Made by a program: the position numbers and the translations under genes. Under the pieces are notes generated by a model, which saw only the letters and a list, made by a program, of their open reading frames with translations, searched no databases and was not told the origin of the DNA. A DNA stretch of 64,000 nucleotides from Propionispora hippei DSM 15287 (GTDB lineage Bacteria > Bacillota > Negativicutes > Propionisporales > Propionisporaceae): NCBI RefSeq assembly GCF_900141835.1, contig NZ_FQZD01000014.1:57811-121810 (forward strand), in the 5' to 3' direction. The first letter of the stretch is position 1, and each line of letters opens with the position of its first letter. This document shows positions 15,913 to 25,347 of the stretch, in pieces.

Positions 15913-18900
15913 TCACTCCCTGTTCTCAAAGCTCTGGTGAATCTCTGCAAGGATTCTCCGGCCGATAGAAAGCGCCATTTCATCCTCGCTCTTATTGTTA
16001 CCAATATTTATATTCATGCCATTGAAATTGAAATTGCTGCCGCTTCCTCCGCCGTCGCTGTCTGAACCACCACCGGCTGTTGCCATTGCTGGCTGATAAC
16101 CAGTTCCCATCATTCCAGAGAACAAGTCAGCATTTACGCCAAGCATCTGCCCGGCCTGCTGCCAAACAGAAAGGCCCTGCGTCCGCATGGAATTGTCCAG
16201 AGGTACAACAGCCTCTGCCTTGCCACCTTCGGCGAATCTCGCAATATGCTCCTGATTGAATATGCCGCCTTCAGCATGGCCGCCAAGGGCAGCCGCCGAT
16301 CCGGCGTTCAATCCAATCTTGAAATCAGACCAAAGTCCTCCCGCCTTGCTCTTAACCGTGGCAATAGCGCTGTCAAAGTAGCCACCGATTATACCCGGTA
16401 TCTGGCTGAACCAGTTCTGTATTCCAGCTATCGTATTACTGCACCAGTTCTCAACCGCATTGCATACCTCCGACCATTTCTGATCCGCAATTGTCGGTAG
16501 GTCTGAAAAGAATTGGGAAACGTCCTGCACTATGCTGCTGCCAAAAGCCTCTGCATCCGCTACAGTCTGTTCCCACCAAGCAGCTATCCTGCCCGGCAAT
16601 TCGCTCATGTAAGCCTCCGCATCATCAACCAGCTGCCCGAAGTATGTAGAAGCCTCTCCCGGCAATTCCTCCAATGAAGTAACAGCGTAGCCAACAGCAT
16701 AGCCAAGTTTCTCCGGCAGGGAATCAAACCACTGCCCGGCAGCGTATGCGATTTCATCCTTTTCAGCGATAATCTTCTCTTTGATCGGCCCGAAATCAAG
16801 AGCGGCCGCTGCCTGCCCCATCATTGTACCGATTTTATCGCCAGCAAAGAATCCACCAAGGCCGCCAAGCAATCCACCAATAGCGGCTCCCGGCGCTGCC
16901 CCTACACCAGCAAATCCAGCGCCTATCGCAGCGCCTCCGGCTGCTCCTGCCTTTGCTCCTAACGCCATACCGCCCCAACGTCCGGCCATACCGCCAATAG
17001 CAGCGCCCTTATTGCCAGAGTTGTATACGCCGTAAGCATCAATCGCCATACCAACTGGGGCCGCGAATTTAGTGATCCCCTTTACAATCGGCGATTTAGC
17101 AAGAGTGGCCAAGCCGCCAAGGGCTTTGCTTCCAAACATTTCAGCCGTAAAGCCTGCGCCTTTTATTCGCGACATAAGGCCACCGCTGCCGCCTTCACTT
17201 GCAAGACCTTTCGCAGCCTCATAAGTTCCGGCTACCCGCTGGCCCATAGAAGTACCAGCTGCCAGTCTCCCGGCTCCCTTCGCCAAGCTGTACCCACCCT
17301 TTAGGACGGTTCCAGCCCCGAGGAAAGAAGCACCCATAGCAAGCCCGGCTGCCCCGGCAAGGTTCCCGTGCATCAGGGCATTGAGTGAACCTTTCATCAA
17401 TCCCAGCAAGGCAGCCAAGAAGGCCCGCATACCTATTTCGGCGAGCTTCGTCATTACCTTGCCAAATTGCTCGCCACCCGGGCCGCTTGCCCATTTGTCG
17501 ATTGCCTCCATCATCCGGTCAAGGACGTAAACAATCTTATCGCCCCAGTCCATCTGCTGAAATTCCTCGTTATTCTCAAGGCATTCCATCAGGTACAGAA
17601 TATTGTCGGCAAAATCTTTCACGCGGTTTGAAGCTCCGTCAGCGTCATTGTTAAACAGCGCGTCCAGCGATTCTGCAATCTTCGCAATCACCGGCTCCAT
17701 TGGTGCAAGCGCCTCGATTTGGAAGTTCTCAAAACTGCCTTTCATGCGCTCAACAGCGCCTTTTGCGTTATTCATCTTCTCGATTGCTACATCAGAAGCG
17801 GTATAATGCGTCATATTTTCAAACATTTTCTTGACACCATCTGCACCTTCGCGCATCAGTATCATGCCGCCACGGATGGCATCGGAACCAAACATTTCAT
17901 AAAGTAGCTTCTGCTGCTCCTCGTTCGTCAACCCGCCGAGCTTTGTTTTCAGCAAGTCGGCGATTTCAGCCAAGGACCGTAGCTTCCCTTCCTGATCGTA
18001 AAAGGCACTTGTACCCTTTTCCGTAATCAGTCCGAGCTGCTCAAAGGCCCCGTACTGGGTTTTCGTCATAGGCTCCAACCGGGACAACATTGTTTTCAGT
18101 GATGTGCCAGCATCGGAACCTTTCAACCCATTCTGCGCGAATACGGCCAAGGCTGTATTCGTGTCCTCAAAGCTCATTCCTACGCCTGCCGCCACGGCAG
18201 AACACATAGAGAGAGCATATCGCAACTCGTGTACGTCGGTAGCAGAAGCGTTTGCCGCGCCTGCCAAAATATCCGCCGCGTGAGCTGCGTCTCTCATGTG
18301 GAACGCATTCATGGCCGTTGACATAATCTCTGCCGCCTCCGGCAATTCAAGCCCACCAGCGGTAGCAAGGTCGAGCATGGCCTGCGAAGCCCCGCCCATT
18401 ACGTCTTCAACGTCTACACCTGCTTTGAGCAGCTCCGTCATGCCCTGTGCTGCCTGCAAGGTGCTGAATTGCGTGTCCTTGCCTAACTGCATGGCCTTTG
18501 CGCGTATCTTGTCTATCTGGTCTTGTGGCAACTGCGTCAGGGCCTTGATATTGCTGATCTCGGCGCTGAAATTCATTGCCTCATTGGCAGAATCGGCAAC
18601 CAGTGAACCAATACCCATGGTCGCCATACCCACGCCAAGCATTCCCATCGGGGAAGAAAGCGCATTCCTCATGCTTCCTAGCTTCCCGGAAACCTCATCC
18701 TTAATACCTACAGTCACCCGCCAAGCTCTGCTCGTCAGCCGCCGCAACCGGCTCTGTATCGCCGTAACCTTTGGTGCTGTCTTGTCCTCCGCCTCCACCC
18801 GGGGCTTTGCGATCTTTTTGGCAATCTGTTCCAAGAGCTTATTTGTCTTGTTCAGCTGGGCCTCGGCCTTAGATGTATCGACATTTACCTTCGGTTCCGC

Positions 18901-19056
18901 ATGGCTGCCGCCGAGCTTATCGACGGTTTTCTGCGTTTTGGATAGATTGCTGTTGAATTTTGCAACCTTTCCATCCACTTTTGACATTGCGCTTGAAAGC
19001 CTATCGTCCATCTTCAAAACGAGGTTCAGCCTATAAAATTCGTTATTATCCGCCAT
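15913..19056 (-). CDS. Phage tail tape measure protein (TP901 family)
   Basis: 1047 residues, one of the longest genes. Coiled-coil N-terminus (MDDRLSSAMSKVDGKVAKFN), then the TP901 core with ALSSPMGMLGVGMATMGIG, GKDTQFSTLQAAQGMTELLKAGV and AVFAQNGLKGSDAGTSLKTM. Several Gly/Ala-rich hydrophobic segments follow (about residues 545-780), and the protein ends in a Gly/Ser-rich tail with GGHAEGGIFNQEHIARFAEGG. It sets tail length and helps DNA pass the inner membrane. It starts at the end of the frameshifted chaperone gene. Confidence 0.93.
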   Translation of the reverse strand: MADNNEFYRLNLVLKMDDRLSSAMSKVDGKVAKFNSNLSKTQKTVDKLGGSHAEPKVNVDTSKAEAQLNKTNKLLEQIAKKIAKPRVEAEDKTAPKVTAIQSRLRRLTSRAWRVTVGIKDEVSGKLGSMRNALSSPMGMLGVGMATMGIGSLVADSANEAMNFSAEISNIKALTQLPQDQIDKIRAKAMQLGKDTQFSTLQAAQGMTELLKAGVDVEDVMGGASQAMLDLATAGGLELPEAAEIMSTAMNAFHMRDAAHAADILAGAANASATDVHELRYALSMCSAVAAGVGMSFEDTNTALAVFAQNGLKGSDAGTSLKTMLSRLEPMTKTQYGAFEQLGLITEKGTSAFYDQEGKLRSLAEIADLLKTKLGGLTNEEQQKLLYEMFGSDAIRGGMILMREGADGVKKMFENMTHYTASDVAIEKMNNAKGAVERMKGSFENFQIEALAPMEPVIAKIAESLDALFNNDADGASNRVKDFADNILYLMECLENNEEFQQMDWGDKIVYVLDRMMEAIDKWASGPGGEQFGKVMTKLAEIGMRAFLAALLGLMKGSLNALMHGNLAGAAGLAMGASFLGAGTVLKGGYSLAKGAGRLAAGTSMGQRVAGTYEAAKGLASEGGSGGLMSRIKGAGFTAEMFGSKALGGLATLAKSPIVKGITKFAAPVGMAIDAYGVYNSGNKGAAIGGMAGRWGGMALGAKAGAAGGAAIGAGFAGVGAAPGAAIGGLLGGLGGFFAGDKIGTMMGQAAAALDFGPIKEKIIAEKDEIAYAAGQWFDSLPEKLGYAVGYAVTSLEELPGEASTYFGQLVDDAEAYMSELPGRIAAWWEQTVADAEAFGSSIVQDVSQFFSDLPTIADQKWSEVCNAVENWCSNTIAGIQNWFSQIPGIIGGYFDSAIATVKSKAGGLWSDFKIGLNAGSAAALGGHAEGGIFNQEHIARFAEGGKAEAVVPLDNSMRTQGLSVWQQAGQMLGVNADLFSGMMGTGYQPAMATAGGGSDSDGGGSGSNFNFNGMNINIGNNKSEDEMALSIGRRILAEIHQSFENRE

Positions 19057-19234
19057 TTCTTTCCGCCTCTATTTTCTTCATCTGGGCATCGTCAGCCTCA
19101 AGCTCCGCCATGATGGAAGCAACCATAAATCTCTGCTCCATCATCGGCATTGCAAAAAATTGTCCGGGCGTGATCTTGCGCCTTGCACTAAGCTGGTGCA
19201 GGACAGTCAAGAACGTATGCCCGGACGTTATGAG
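19046..19234 (-). CDS. Second half of the tail assembly chaperone, read by -1 frameshift
   Basis: After the slippery A-AAA-AAC at 19240-19234 the -1 frame stays open for 62 codons and stops at 19046, overlapping the tape-measure ATG. It has no ATG or ribosome site of its own near its beginning. The sequence is helical (TPGQFFAMPMMEQRFMVASI, then a Met-Ala-Glu-Leu helix ending in KKIEAERNGG) and has the small-helical look of the T domain of tail chaperones. The fusion joins it to the 144-residue upstream product. Not present as a separate start-to-stop frame. Confidence 0.8.
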   Translation of the reverse strand, partial: LITSGHTFLTVLHQLSARRKITPGQFFAMPMMEQRFMVASIMAELEADDAQMKKIEAERNGG

Positions 19235-19662
19235 TTTTTTACATCGTCAAGGTCTACATTGTATCCCGAAACATCAAGCACCGCCTCACCCAGCAGGGAA
19301 ATTTCCCCGCCAAGCAAAAGGCGCTTGATAACCTCATCTCCGCTCGAAGAATGGAACTTCTCAATGAGCTTCGGATCTCCCCAATCTGGCTTTACCGTAG
19401 AGAGGGAAATAAGGCCAATCATGAATCCCTCATTGTCCACTTTTTCCTTCGGCCCCTGCTTAGTCTTGATCGTCGTCGTATTGTGATCGCGGCATCGGGA
19501 AACCTGCTTACCAGTCAGGGCTTTCAGCGTCACCGGCACGCCAAGGCGCTTCAGTGGGATTGTCATTGTCGGTACTTCCTCCGCGCTGGCCGCCAAAAGG
19601 CGGGTAATGATGTCGCTTTCTTCCATGTCCTCTTTGATTTCCAGCTCTTTATTCGTAGCCAT
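19228..19662 (-). CDS. Tail assembly chaperone (XkdN-like, G-type product)
   Basis: 144 residues from the ATG at 19662 (AAGGAGG upstream). The pattern TIPLKRLGVPVTLKALTGKQVSR, then GFMIGLISLSTVKPDW and LGGEISLLGEAVLDVSGY is that of XkdN-type chaperones of contractile and siphoviral tails, which keep the tape measure soluble until the tube assembles around it. It lies between tube and tape measure, as expected, and yields a longer fusion by a programmed frameshift at its end. Confidence 0.88.
   Translation of the reverse strand: MATNKELEIKEDMEESDIITRLLAASAEEVPTMTIPLKRLGVPVTLKALTGKQVSRCRDHNTTTIKTKQGPKEKVDNEGFMIGLISLSTVKPDWGDPKLIEKFHSSSGDEVIKRLLLGGEISLLGEAVLDVSGYNVDLDDVKNS
19234..19240 (-). promoter_or_regulatory. 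Programmed -1 frameshift slippery heptamer
   Basis: On the minus strand the bases read A-AAA-AAC in phase with the chaperone frame (GTA AAA AAC TCA TAA), that is, the canonical X-XXY-YYZ arrangement two codons before the stop. Slipping back one base opens the 62-codon extension. No downstream pseudoknot was modelled. Confidence 0.8.
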
Positions 19663-19675
19663 TTATATATCCTCC

Positions 19676-20113
19676 TTATGATTCTTCAATCGGGTCAAGC
19701 AGCTCGTAGCCTTCAAAGGTGAACGGCCATTCTTCCTCAATTTCCTTCGAGTGTTCCCAGTTCGCAAGGTCAATCTTATCGAACATGACGTTCTGCAGTC
19801 GTATCCTCTCTGCCCCGAACGCTTCCGGGTCGTCCAGCTTAAAGATAAGCTCTGTACGCATGGAAGGCTTATCACTATGAGCAACTACTCCAACCTCCTG
19901 TAACAGCTCATCCGTAACCTTGTAGCCACTGATGCTGCCCGTGCCTTTCAGCGAAATGACTTTGTGGCGTACCCAGCGGTCGCCAGCAGGCTTGATTTCA
20001 GCCTTGCCAATATCGACACTGGCCTTCGCCTTATTGTACTGTGAAAGCCATTTGCCCTCTTTATAGATAAATCCAAACGTACCAACGACGGCACGCACAC
20101 TATCAAAAGACAT
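19676..20113 (-). CDS. Tail tube protein (XkdM-like)
   Basis: 145 residues. Immediately follows the sheath gene and shows the gp19/XkdM pattern: WLSQYNKAKASVDIGKAEI, then RHKVISLKGTGSISGYKVT and a beta-rich second half ending WPFTFEGYELLDPI. Forms the inner tube of the contractile tail. Confidence 0.88.
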   Translation of the reverse strand: MSFDSVRAVVGTFGFIYKEGKWLSQYNKAKASVDIGKAEIKPAGDRWVRHKVISLKGTGSISGYKVTDELLQEVGVVAHSDKPSMRTELIFKLDDPEAFGAERIRLQNVMFDKIDLANWEHSKEIEEEWPFTFEGYELLDPIEES

Positions 20114-20132
20114 TATTCATTCTCCCCTTTCC

Positions 20133-21608
20133 TTATTCGCAGATGAAGTCAGAGAAAATCTGCTCAATGACATCTGTGATCTGCGCATTCCATTTCAGGA
20201 ATACCTGATTCGGCTCCGCCTTGATCGTCGCGCTGGCCCCATGATAAGTAGGATTCAGCACAACATCATAGGTACCCGGCTCAATAATACCGCCTTGAGC
20301 GCATACCTCCATGTACTGCTTGCAAGCCCCTACCAATGCCAACTTGCCTTCCTGCGTGTTGTTGATCTTTCCGATGTAGTTTGCTTCTGCCGTGGCCTGC
20401 ATATCACTGTCGATAGCGTCCATCGTGCGTATTGAGCGGATCTTCTTGAATGCGTTGTTCTGGCTCTGCCGTAATGTAATCAACGTGTTGATGCCGATTA
20501 ACGGTTTGACGATCTTTCCGTCATAGATAAACAAGAACACGCCGCCTTTTACGGCCGCTTCCTGCTCGCTGCTGCGCCCGCCTCTCCACCTGCGCGTTAC
20601 ATCGTCAAAAGAGGTCGATGCGTATGTCGTGGATTCGGAAAGTTTCTGTCCCGCAATGAGGCCGGCAACGAACGGCGCTACTTCTGCGGACGAGTACGAA
20701 ACGCCGTCAAGAATAACGCCGGTGCCAACATTTACAATTCCTTCATGGTTGAAACCAGCAGATCTGGCAACCGCCTTGTCTACTGCGTCGTCGGCAACGT
20801 CGTCGGCAGCCGTACCACCCATGATGCAGACGATCTTCTTGCCGTTCTTGCGCATATTGATTACCCAAGAGGCAATGGACGTCTGAATGGCCGGGTCTGT
20901 AACACCATCCAATGAGAGGTAATTGAAACTTTCCGTCTCAAGAACGTTCAACATTTCGATGTAGTCCTTTGCCGCAATGCCTTCGATGCCGCTGTCGCCG
21001 CCGGTAAGAGGCGTAGAGGTAATAGACTTGAAATCCTTGCCTGTAACGTCCGTATCTGCTGCAACTTTCGCCGCCAAAACATAAGTGTTTGCCGTATTAA
21101 CCACGTTGATAAGCTCTGCCCAGGTCTGGAACGAATACGTTTTGAGCAGTGTCGTGTCCTCGTAGAGCTTCATCGTGTAATACCCTGTGGCGGTAAGCGA
21201 CGGTGCAATCGTGATCTTGAATCCGTTGCCGCGCTCGCCCTTATATTTGGCTGTCAGCTTTACAATATCCTTATCCGCCGCGCTTTTCAGTGTCAGCGTC
21301 GCTTCTGCTGCCTTGCTGGTAGCAAGACGATACCCAAGGATTTTCTTTGCTCCGCCCAATACGCACATGCGCAACGTTTTGTAGAACGTAGATCCATTGC
21401 TATCTTCCAGTGCTCCGAACGTGTTGAGAATGTCGGTTTCACGGTACAGATCCGTAAATCCTCCGACCTTGCCCCAATGAGCTTTATACGGAAGGACCAC
21501 CGTGCCGCGGTCGCCTGTCGTTACTGCTGCCAAGGCTGCCGCCTTGAAGTTCATATACAGACCAGGCAACACGGGAAGGTCTGTAATTTCCCACTCACCA
21601 CCTGCCAT
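20133..21608 (-). CDS. Contractile tail sheath protein (XkdK-like)
   Basis: 491 residues. Sheath family features: LPGLYMNFKAAALAAVTTGDRGTVV at the N-terminus, LYRETDILNTFG, KAKLTAKYKGERGN-type strand repeats, VNVGTGVILDG-x-S-Y-x-x-AEVAPFVAGLIAG, then RSIRTMDAIDSDMQATAEANYIGKINNT, and a C-terminal end with TDVIEQIFSDFICE. It shows that the phage is a myovirus. Its ATG overlaps the stop of the small upstream gene (TAATG). Confidence 0.93.
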   Translation of the reverse strand: MAGGEWEITDLPVLPGLYMNFKAAALAAVTTGDRGTVVLPYKAHWGKVGGFTDLYRETDILNTFGALEDSNGSTFYKTLRMCVLGGAKKILGYRLATSKAAEATLTLKSAADKDIVKLTAKYKGERGNGFKITIAPSLTATGYYTMKLYEDTTLLKTYSFQTWAELINVVNTANTYVLAAKVAADTDVTGKDFKSITSTPLTGGDSGIEGIAAKDYIEMLNVLETESFNYLSLDGVTDPAIQTSIASWVINMRKNGKKIVCIMGGTAADDVADDAVDKAVARSAGFNHEGIVNVGTGVILDGVSYSSAEVAPFVAGLIAGQKLSESTTYASTSFDDVTRRWRGGRSSEQEAAVKGGVFLFIYDGKIVKPLIGINTLITLRQSQNNAFKKIRSIRTMDAIDSDMQATAEANYIGKINNTQEGKLALVGACKQYMEVCAQGGIIEPGTYDVVLNPTYHGASATIKAEPNQVFLKWNAQITDVIEQIFSDFICE

Positions 21609-21841
21609 TACTTTTCACCATCCTTTTCAACTGCCGGGCGCTTCAAAAATTCCTCAATGAGCGCCTTCATTTCATTTACCGTGTATGGCGTTTCGCTTTT
21701 CCCATAGGTCGCACCGTCAATGACCTCCGGTCCGTAACCGAACTGCTTCTTGGCTGCGGCTTTGAGTTCATCGACTGTGTATTTCGCATCTGCGGCCACG
21801 TCCTGCGTGGTAGCCGGTGCTGCTTTTACTTCATCAGCCAT
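21608..21841 (-). CDS. Small phage protein upstream of the sheath
   Basis: 77 residues, Ala/Lys/Asp-rich, with two copies of a short segment: YTVDELKAAAKKQFGYGPEV and YTVNEMKALIEEFLKRP. The repeated YTV-(D/N)-E-(L/M)-K unit suggests a tandem helical motif, perhaps a linker or capsid-tail adaptor. Starts after the neck gene with one base between stop and start. No family recognised. Confidence 0.55.
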   Translation of the reverse strand: MADEVKAAPATTQDVAADAKYTVDELKAAAKKQFGYGPEVIDGATYGKSETPYTVNEMKALIEEFLKRPAVEKDGEK

Positions 21842-22699
21842 TTATACCCCTTCTTCCTGGTTCTGTTCAATATGACCGTCCGTGCTTACGCTGCCAATAA
21901 TGGCAACCTCCTCACGCGGCCTTCTCGTTCTACGCGCCACAGTTGCCCGTATATGGCCTTGTTTGAGCGCGTCCGTATAGACGTTACCCTTTATATCCCT
22001 AATCGTCATGTAGCGGCGCTCTGCCGCTGATATAGGTATCTTCACCGCGTTGCCCATCTCTTCGATAAGCTTCACGGCAATATTGGCCTCCTCTACCGCA
22101 TTACGCCCAAACACATGACAAGCGACCCTTTTCACTACGTCAAAAGCCAGTGATCCGCAATCCTCAATGTTGATATTGTCCAGTCGCCAAAGCACCGCGG
22201 GCCGTTTATAGCCCACGGAAAGCTGGCCGCCCTGAACCTCATACCCATCACCAAGAATCGCCTTAGACCACACAACCAGTGCATCAATCCATGGGTCATT
22301 ATTTAATGGCCCCGGAACGTCAGAAGGCTGCAATGCCAGCACATAGAAATTAACACACCGGGTAAGGGCCTGCCACTCTGTATCTGCCACGTCCTCCAAC
22401 ATTCCGTCGGAAATGCAGGTCACGGCTTCCCCATCGTCGCCCGTCAGGAGCTGCATATTGAGCGTTGCAGCAACCTTTTTTGCCAGTGCGTCTACCTCTG
22501 TATAGCTGCTCTCCTCAACGTATGGCCATACCTCGATTCGCCCGCGGAAGCCAGCCCATTCAGTATTATCCTGCTCGGCGTTCTCCTTGACGATAAGATA
22601 CGGCTTTTCGGTGTCAGCGCTGGCCGTGTGCGGCTCAAATATCCGCCCTCCGACCTCTGGCACCCCGCTGATAAGGGCGTTTCGTATTGCGTCCCTCAT
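21842..22699 (-). CDS. Neck/tail-terminator-like protein
   Basis: 285 residues. N-terminal part AIRNALISGVPEVGGRIFEPH, PYLIVKENAEQDNTEWAGFRGRIEVWPY resembles tail-completion (gp17-like) proteins. The rest holds WSKAILGDGYEVQGGQLSVGYKRPAVLWRL, a second domain not usual in that family. It lies between HK97-gp10-like and sheath genes, the expected place for a tail terminator. Confidence 0.6.
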   Translation of the reverse strand: MRDAIRNALISGVPEVGGRIFEPHTASADTEKPYLIVKENAEQDNTEWAGFRGRIEVWPYVEESSYTEVDALAKKVAATLNMQLLTGDDGEAVTCISDGMLEDVADTEWQALTRCVNFYVLALQPSDVPGPLNNDPWIDALVVWSKAILGDGYEVQGGQLSVGYKRPAVLWRLDNINIEDCGSLAFDVVKRVACHVFGRNAVEEANIAVKLIEEMGNAVKIPISAAERRYMTIRDIKGNVYTDALKQGHIRATVARRTRRPREEVAIIGSVSTDGHIEQNQEEGV

Positions 22700-22703
22700 T
22701 GCA

Positions 22704-23114
22704 CTACCTCCATAACTGCATCACTGATTCTTTTAGCTTGACCTTTCCGGCCTCTGCCGCTGGTAAAACAGCAGGCATGGCCTTTGTTCCCGGGTGATGT
22801 ATGGGATTCTTGCTGATCGGGTGCGGCAGCCCCGCCCACATGAACGCTTTCGCGTTTTTCAGGTGTATGTCATGGGCCGCTGTCCCTTCCTCCAAAAATC
22901 TGCCATACTTCACGCCGTGTGATACGTGCATGATAACTGCATTCCCAATCTTTTCAGCGTTGGCGTTGATACTCTGCCGGGCGTGTGATGTTCTGTCAGT
23001 CCAAGGTGCTTTACTTTTTGCCGTCGCTTCCATGTGTGCTGCCACGTTTTGGCAGACTAGGAAGGTTGCGGCCTTATTCCTGCTCAAATAGGCTCTCGCC
23101 TTATCGCAAAACAT
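22704..23114 (-). CDS. HK97 gp10-like neck protein
   Basis: 136 residues. Helical N-terminus, then the HK97-gp10 mark KSKAPWTDRTSHARQSINANAE and VSHGVKYGRFLEEGTAAHDIH. Such proteins help join head and tail. It overlaps the previous gene stop by one base and is followed by the terminator-like protein. Confidence 0.82.
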   Translation of the reverse strand: MFCDKARAYLSRNKAATFLVCQNVAAHMEATAKSKAPWTDRTSHARQSINANAEKIGNAVIMHVSHGVKYGRFLEEGTAAHDIHLKNAKAFMWAGLPHPISKNPIHHPGTKAMPAVLPAAEAGKVKLKESVMQLWR

Positions 23115-23500
23115 CAGTCAATCGCCTCCAATGAGCCGTCAATGCTCGTAAGCTCTCCAAGGAAATAGCGGTGTATGGCATCAGTGACGCGGAACCGCTG
23201 CCCATAGGCGGTGAACTCATCCGTAATGCTTGGAGTGCATCGTATATCAACCTCTGCCCCTGCCAAGAATGCGTATGATTGGTCTTTCTGCATCACGCCC
23301 GCCGTCGTATTTGATACGTTCACCGCTATCTGCTTGCTTTTCTGGTTGAAAATGCGTATAGAAAAAGGACCCAAGGTTGTATTTTCAATCTTGTGCCCTC
23401 CGCCTTTTGGTACCTTCGCTTTCCGGGAAATTGTTACCTGCACCGGATTCGCGGCAATCGTCGCTGCCACGTCCGCTTTTCGCTGATCTGCGAAACTCAT
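23114..23500 (-). CDS. Head-tail joining protein, minor
   Basis: 128 residues, beta-rich, with GPFSIRIFNQKSKQIAVNVS and a C-terminal EFTAYGQRFRVTDAIHRYF. Similar to small head-closure/stopper proteins in position and size, between the connector and gp10-like genes. The family is not certain. Confidence 0.6.
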   Translation of the reverse strand: MSFADQRKADVAATIAANPVQVTISRKAKVPKGGGHKIENTTLGPFSIRIFNQKSKQIAVNVSNTTAGVMQKDQSYAFLAGAEVDIRCTPSITDEFTAYGQRFRVTDAIHRYFLGELTSIDGSLEAID

Positions 23501-23859
23501 GTAACATCAGGCCTCCTCACTGTAAGAATTCGGCTGCCTGCTGCCGTGTCAGCCTTCTCGGCCATGCCGTCGTACATCTTCGCCATCTCAAGACAATAGC
23601 TCGCGTAATCGCTGGCCGTCGTCTTTTCGTATGTCTCCTGCCCAATACTGTACTTTTTCACCTGGCCGGCCGTAGATGGAGAGGAAGCAGCTTTCAGCCT
23701 CCACCCTTGCGCTGCCGCAGCATAAATGCTATCGGCATCAGTGAGAATGTCCGTCACATCATTCTCGCTGAAAGAAGTATCTGCCGCGCTGCCGCCGGTT
23801 GGTATGCTTTCATTCACATAGCGCCGGAGCTTTCGCACCAGTTCATCCGTTGGCAACAT
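23497..23859 (-). CDS. Head-tail connector-like protein
   Basis: 120 residues, mostly helical (DELVRKLRRYVNES, DVTDILTDADSIYAAAAQGW, SYCLEMAKMYDGMAEKA). This is typical of gp6/adaptor-type proteins immediately after the major capsid gene. Overlaps the next gene by 4 bases. Confidence 0.65.
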   Translation of the reverse strand: MLPTDELVRKLRRYVNESIPTGGSAADTSFSENDVTDILTDADSIYAAAAQGWRLKAASSPSTAGQVKKYSIGQETYEKTTASDYASYCLEMAKMYDGMAEKADTAAGSRILTVRRPDVT

Positions 23860-23872
23860 GATCCGTCACTCC

Positions 23873-24904
23873 TTAAACAATCGTCAATTCCTGTACGTTC
23901 TCCTCTACCGCCGCGAATACGCCACGATAAGCATAGCCGACCAGCTGCTGCTCTACGAGACGGGTCAAGTCGCCGGTGTTGGCCTCAATGCGCAAATCCT
24001 GCTTGATAAGTTCTTTGAATCCGCGCTTCGGGCGAATCAGGTAGATTTTATCTGTCGGGCAGCCTGCGTAAGAGGTCTTTTTCTTGCCAACCGTTTCATC
24101 CCAGCCATCGTAATAGATGATCGTGTTGATTCCGGACAGGGCAGGATAGGACGTGCCGTTGATCTGGTAACCGCCGCGCATAGCCATCTCAATATCAATC
24201 TGATTGGCCTTGCTTGCCAGCATGACCGTGGCCGGACGCTTCTTAACGACCGTCTGTTTGATGCCCTCTTTGATGGTCTCATAGAGGCGTACCCAAGGCT
24301 GATCTGCGGCCGCTCCCTTGTATGCCGTCTTATTCGCCGTCTTGTAGTCAAAATCAAGAATTGGGGCGAAATGGAGATGATTGCAAAGTGCGTTGTACGC
24401 TTCGCCCATAGCCTTATTCAGCATCTCCACCTGAAACGACTGGTTGAAGTCAACAATCTGCTTTGTGTATTCAAATCCAGCGGTATAGGTATTGATACGT
24501 GCCGTCGGGCCGTACTCTGCCTGCAACGTGCCAAATTTGACCTCTGAACCCTCAAAGGACTGCGCAAATACGCAAGCACCACGCAGCGCCCACTTTGCGT
24601 CCAAAACCTCCGGAAGATTGCTGTCGCTTATCGTGTCGTAAATCGGCTTGTATAGCACCTGCACTTCTTCGCGGCCAAGTTCTACGTCCAGCACAACCTT
24701 ACGCAGCAACTCTTTTGATACGTTGCTGCCGCCGTAGGTAATCATCTCGCCCAACGGCTTCGCGAATTGCATCGTTTCCATCTCACCATTGGTGATCTTC
24801 TTCGTTGCAAAATCGACTTCACTGCCGATTCTGAACGGTACCTGCGATTCTCCGGTGTATTTACGCCGGGCCGCAAGCATTGTTTCCTGTGATACGATAT
24901 TCAT
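23873..24904 (-). CDS. Major capsid protein
   Basis: 343 residues, no leader visible before ETMLAARRKYTGES. Capsid features of the gpE-like/DUF5309-type family: PFRIGSEVDFATKKITNGEMETM, DVELGREEVQVLYKPIYDTI, ATVMLASKANQIDIEMAMRGGYQI and TDKIYLIRPKRGFKELI. Downstream of decoration and protease/scaffold genes in the normal head order. Strong ribosome site (AGGGGAATC). Confidence 0.85.
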   Translation of the reverse strand: MNIVSQETMLAARRKYTGESQVPFRIGSEVDFATKKITNGEMETMQFAKPLGEMITYGGSNVSKELLRKVVLDVELGREEVQVLYKPIYDTISDSNLPEVLDAKWALRGACVFAQSFEGSEVKFGTLQAEYGPTARINTYTAGFEYTKQIVDFNQSFQVEMLNKAMGEAYNALCNHLHFAPILDFDYKTANKTAYKGAAADQPWVRLYETIKEGIKQTVVKKRPATVMLASKANQIDIEMAMRGGYQINGTSYPALSGINTIIYYDGWDETVGKKKTSYAGCPTDKIYLIRPKRGFKELIKQDLRIEANTGDLTRLVEQQLVGYAYRGVFAAVEENVQELTIV

Positions 24905-24919
24905 TCAGATTCCCCTCCC

Positions 24920-25330
24920 TTATGCCTTTGCCTGTGGATATAAGATAAATTGAATCGTTTTCTCTGCCGATTTGGCTTCAGAAACACGGCCCACCATGAA
25001 AGCGCCAATTACCGTGCTATCGTCCGTGAATACGCTCTTTGCCGGATCGAAATACAGCGTCGCGCCCTTTTTGAAGGTTTTGGCCGTATCAATCTGATCT
25101 GTCACGTACTCTGCCTGCTCAATCTGCAATGCAATCGTAGCTCCGGCGGTGTTCTCCGCTGCAACAATCGTCTGCAAAGCCAAACCAAAGAACCCATCCA
25201 GCACGCAGAAAGCACCTGCCACTGTCCCGGCTGCTGCTGGTACGGTAACATCTACACTCTTGCCATCACTGACCTTCAACTGTCCAATATCTACTAAGGT
25301 ACTCGGTACCGGCTGTCCAATGTATGCCAT
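24920..25330 (-). CDS. Head decoration/stabilisation protein (DUF2190-like)
   Basis: 136 residues, beta-rich, with DVTVPAAAGTVAGAFCVLDGFFGLAL, a strand-turn pattern QIEQAEYVTDQIDTAKTF, and GAFMVGRVSEAKSAEKTIQFIL. The DUF2190 pattern (a lambda gpD-like small barrel) and the place before the capsid gene support the call. Confidence 0.8.
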   Translation of the reverse strand: MAYIGQPVPSTLVDIGQLKVSDGKSVDVTVPAAAGTVAGAFCVLDGFFGLALQTIVAAENTAGATIALQIEQAEYVTDQIDTAKTFKKGATLYFDPAKSVFTDDSTVIGAFMVGRVSEAKSAEKTIQFILYPQAKA

Positions 25331-25347
25331 TTTCTATTCCCCCTTTT

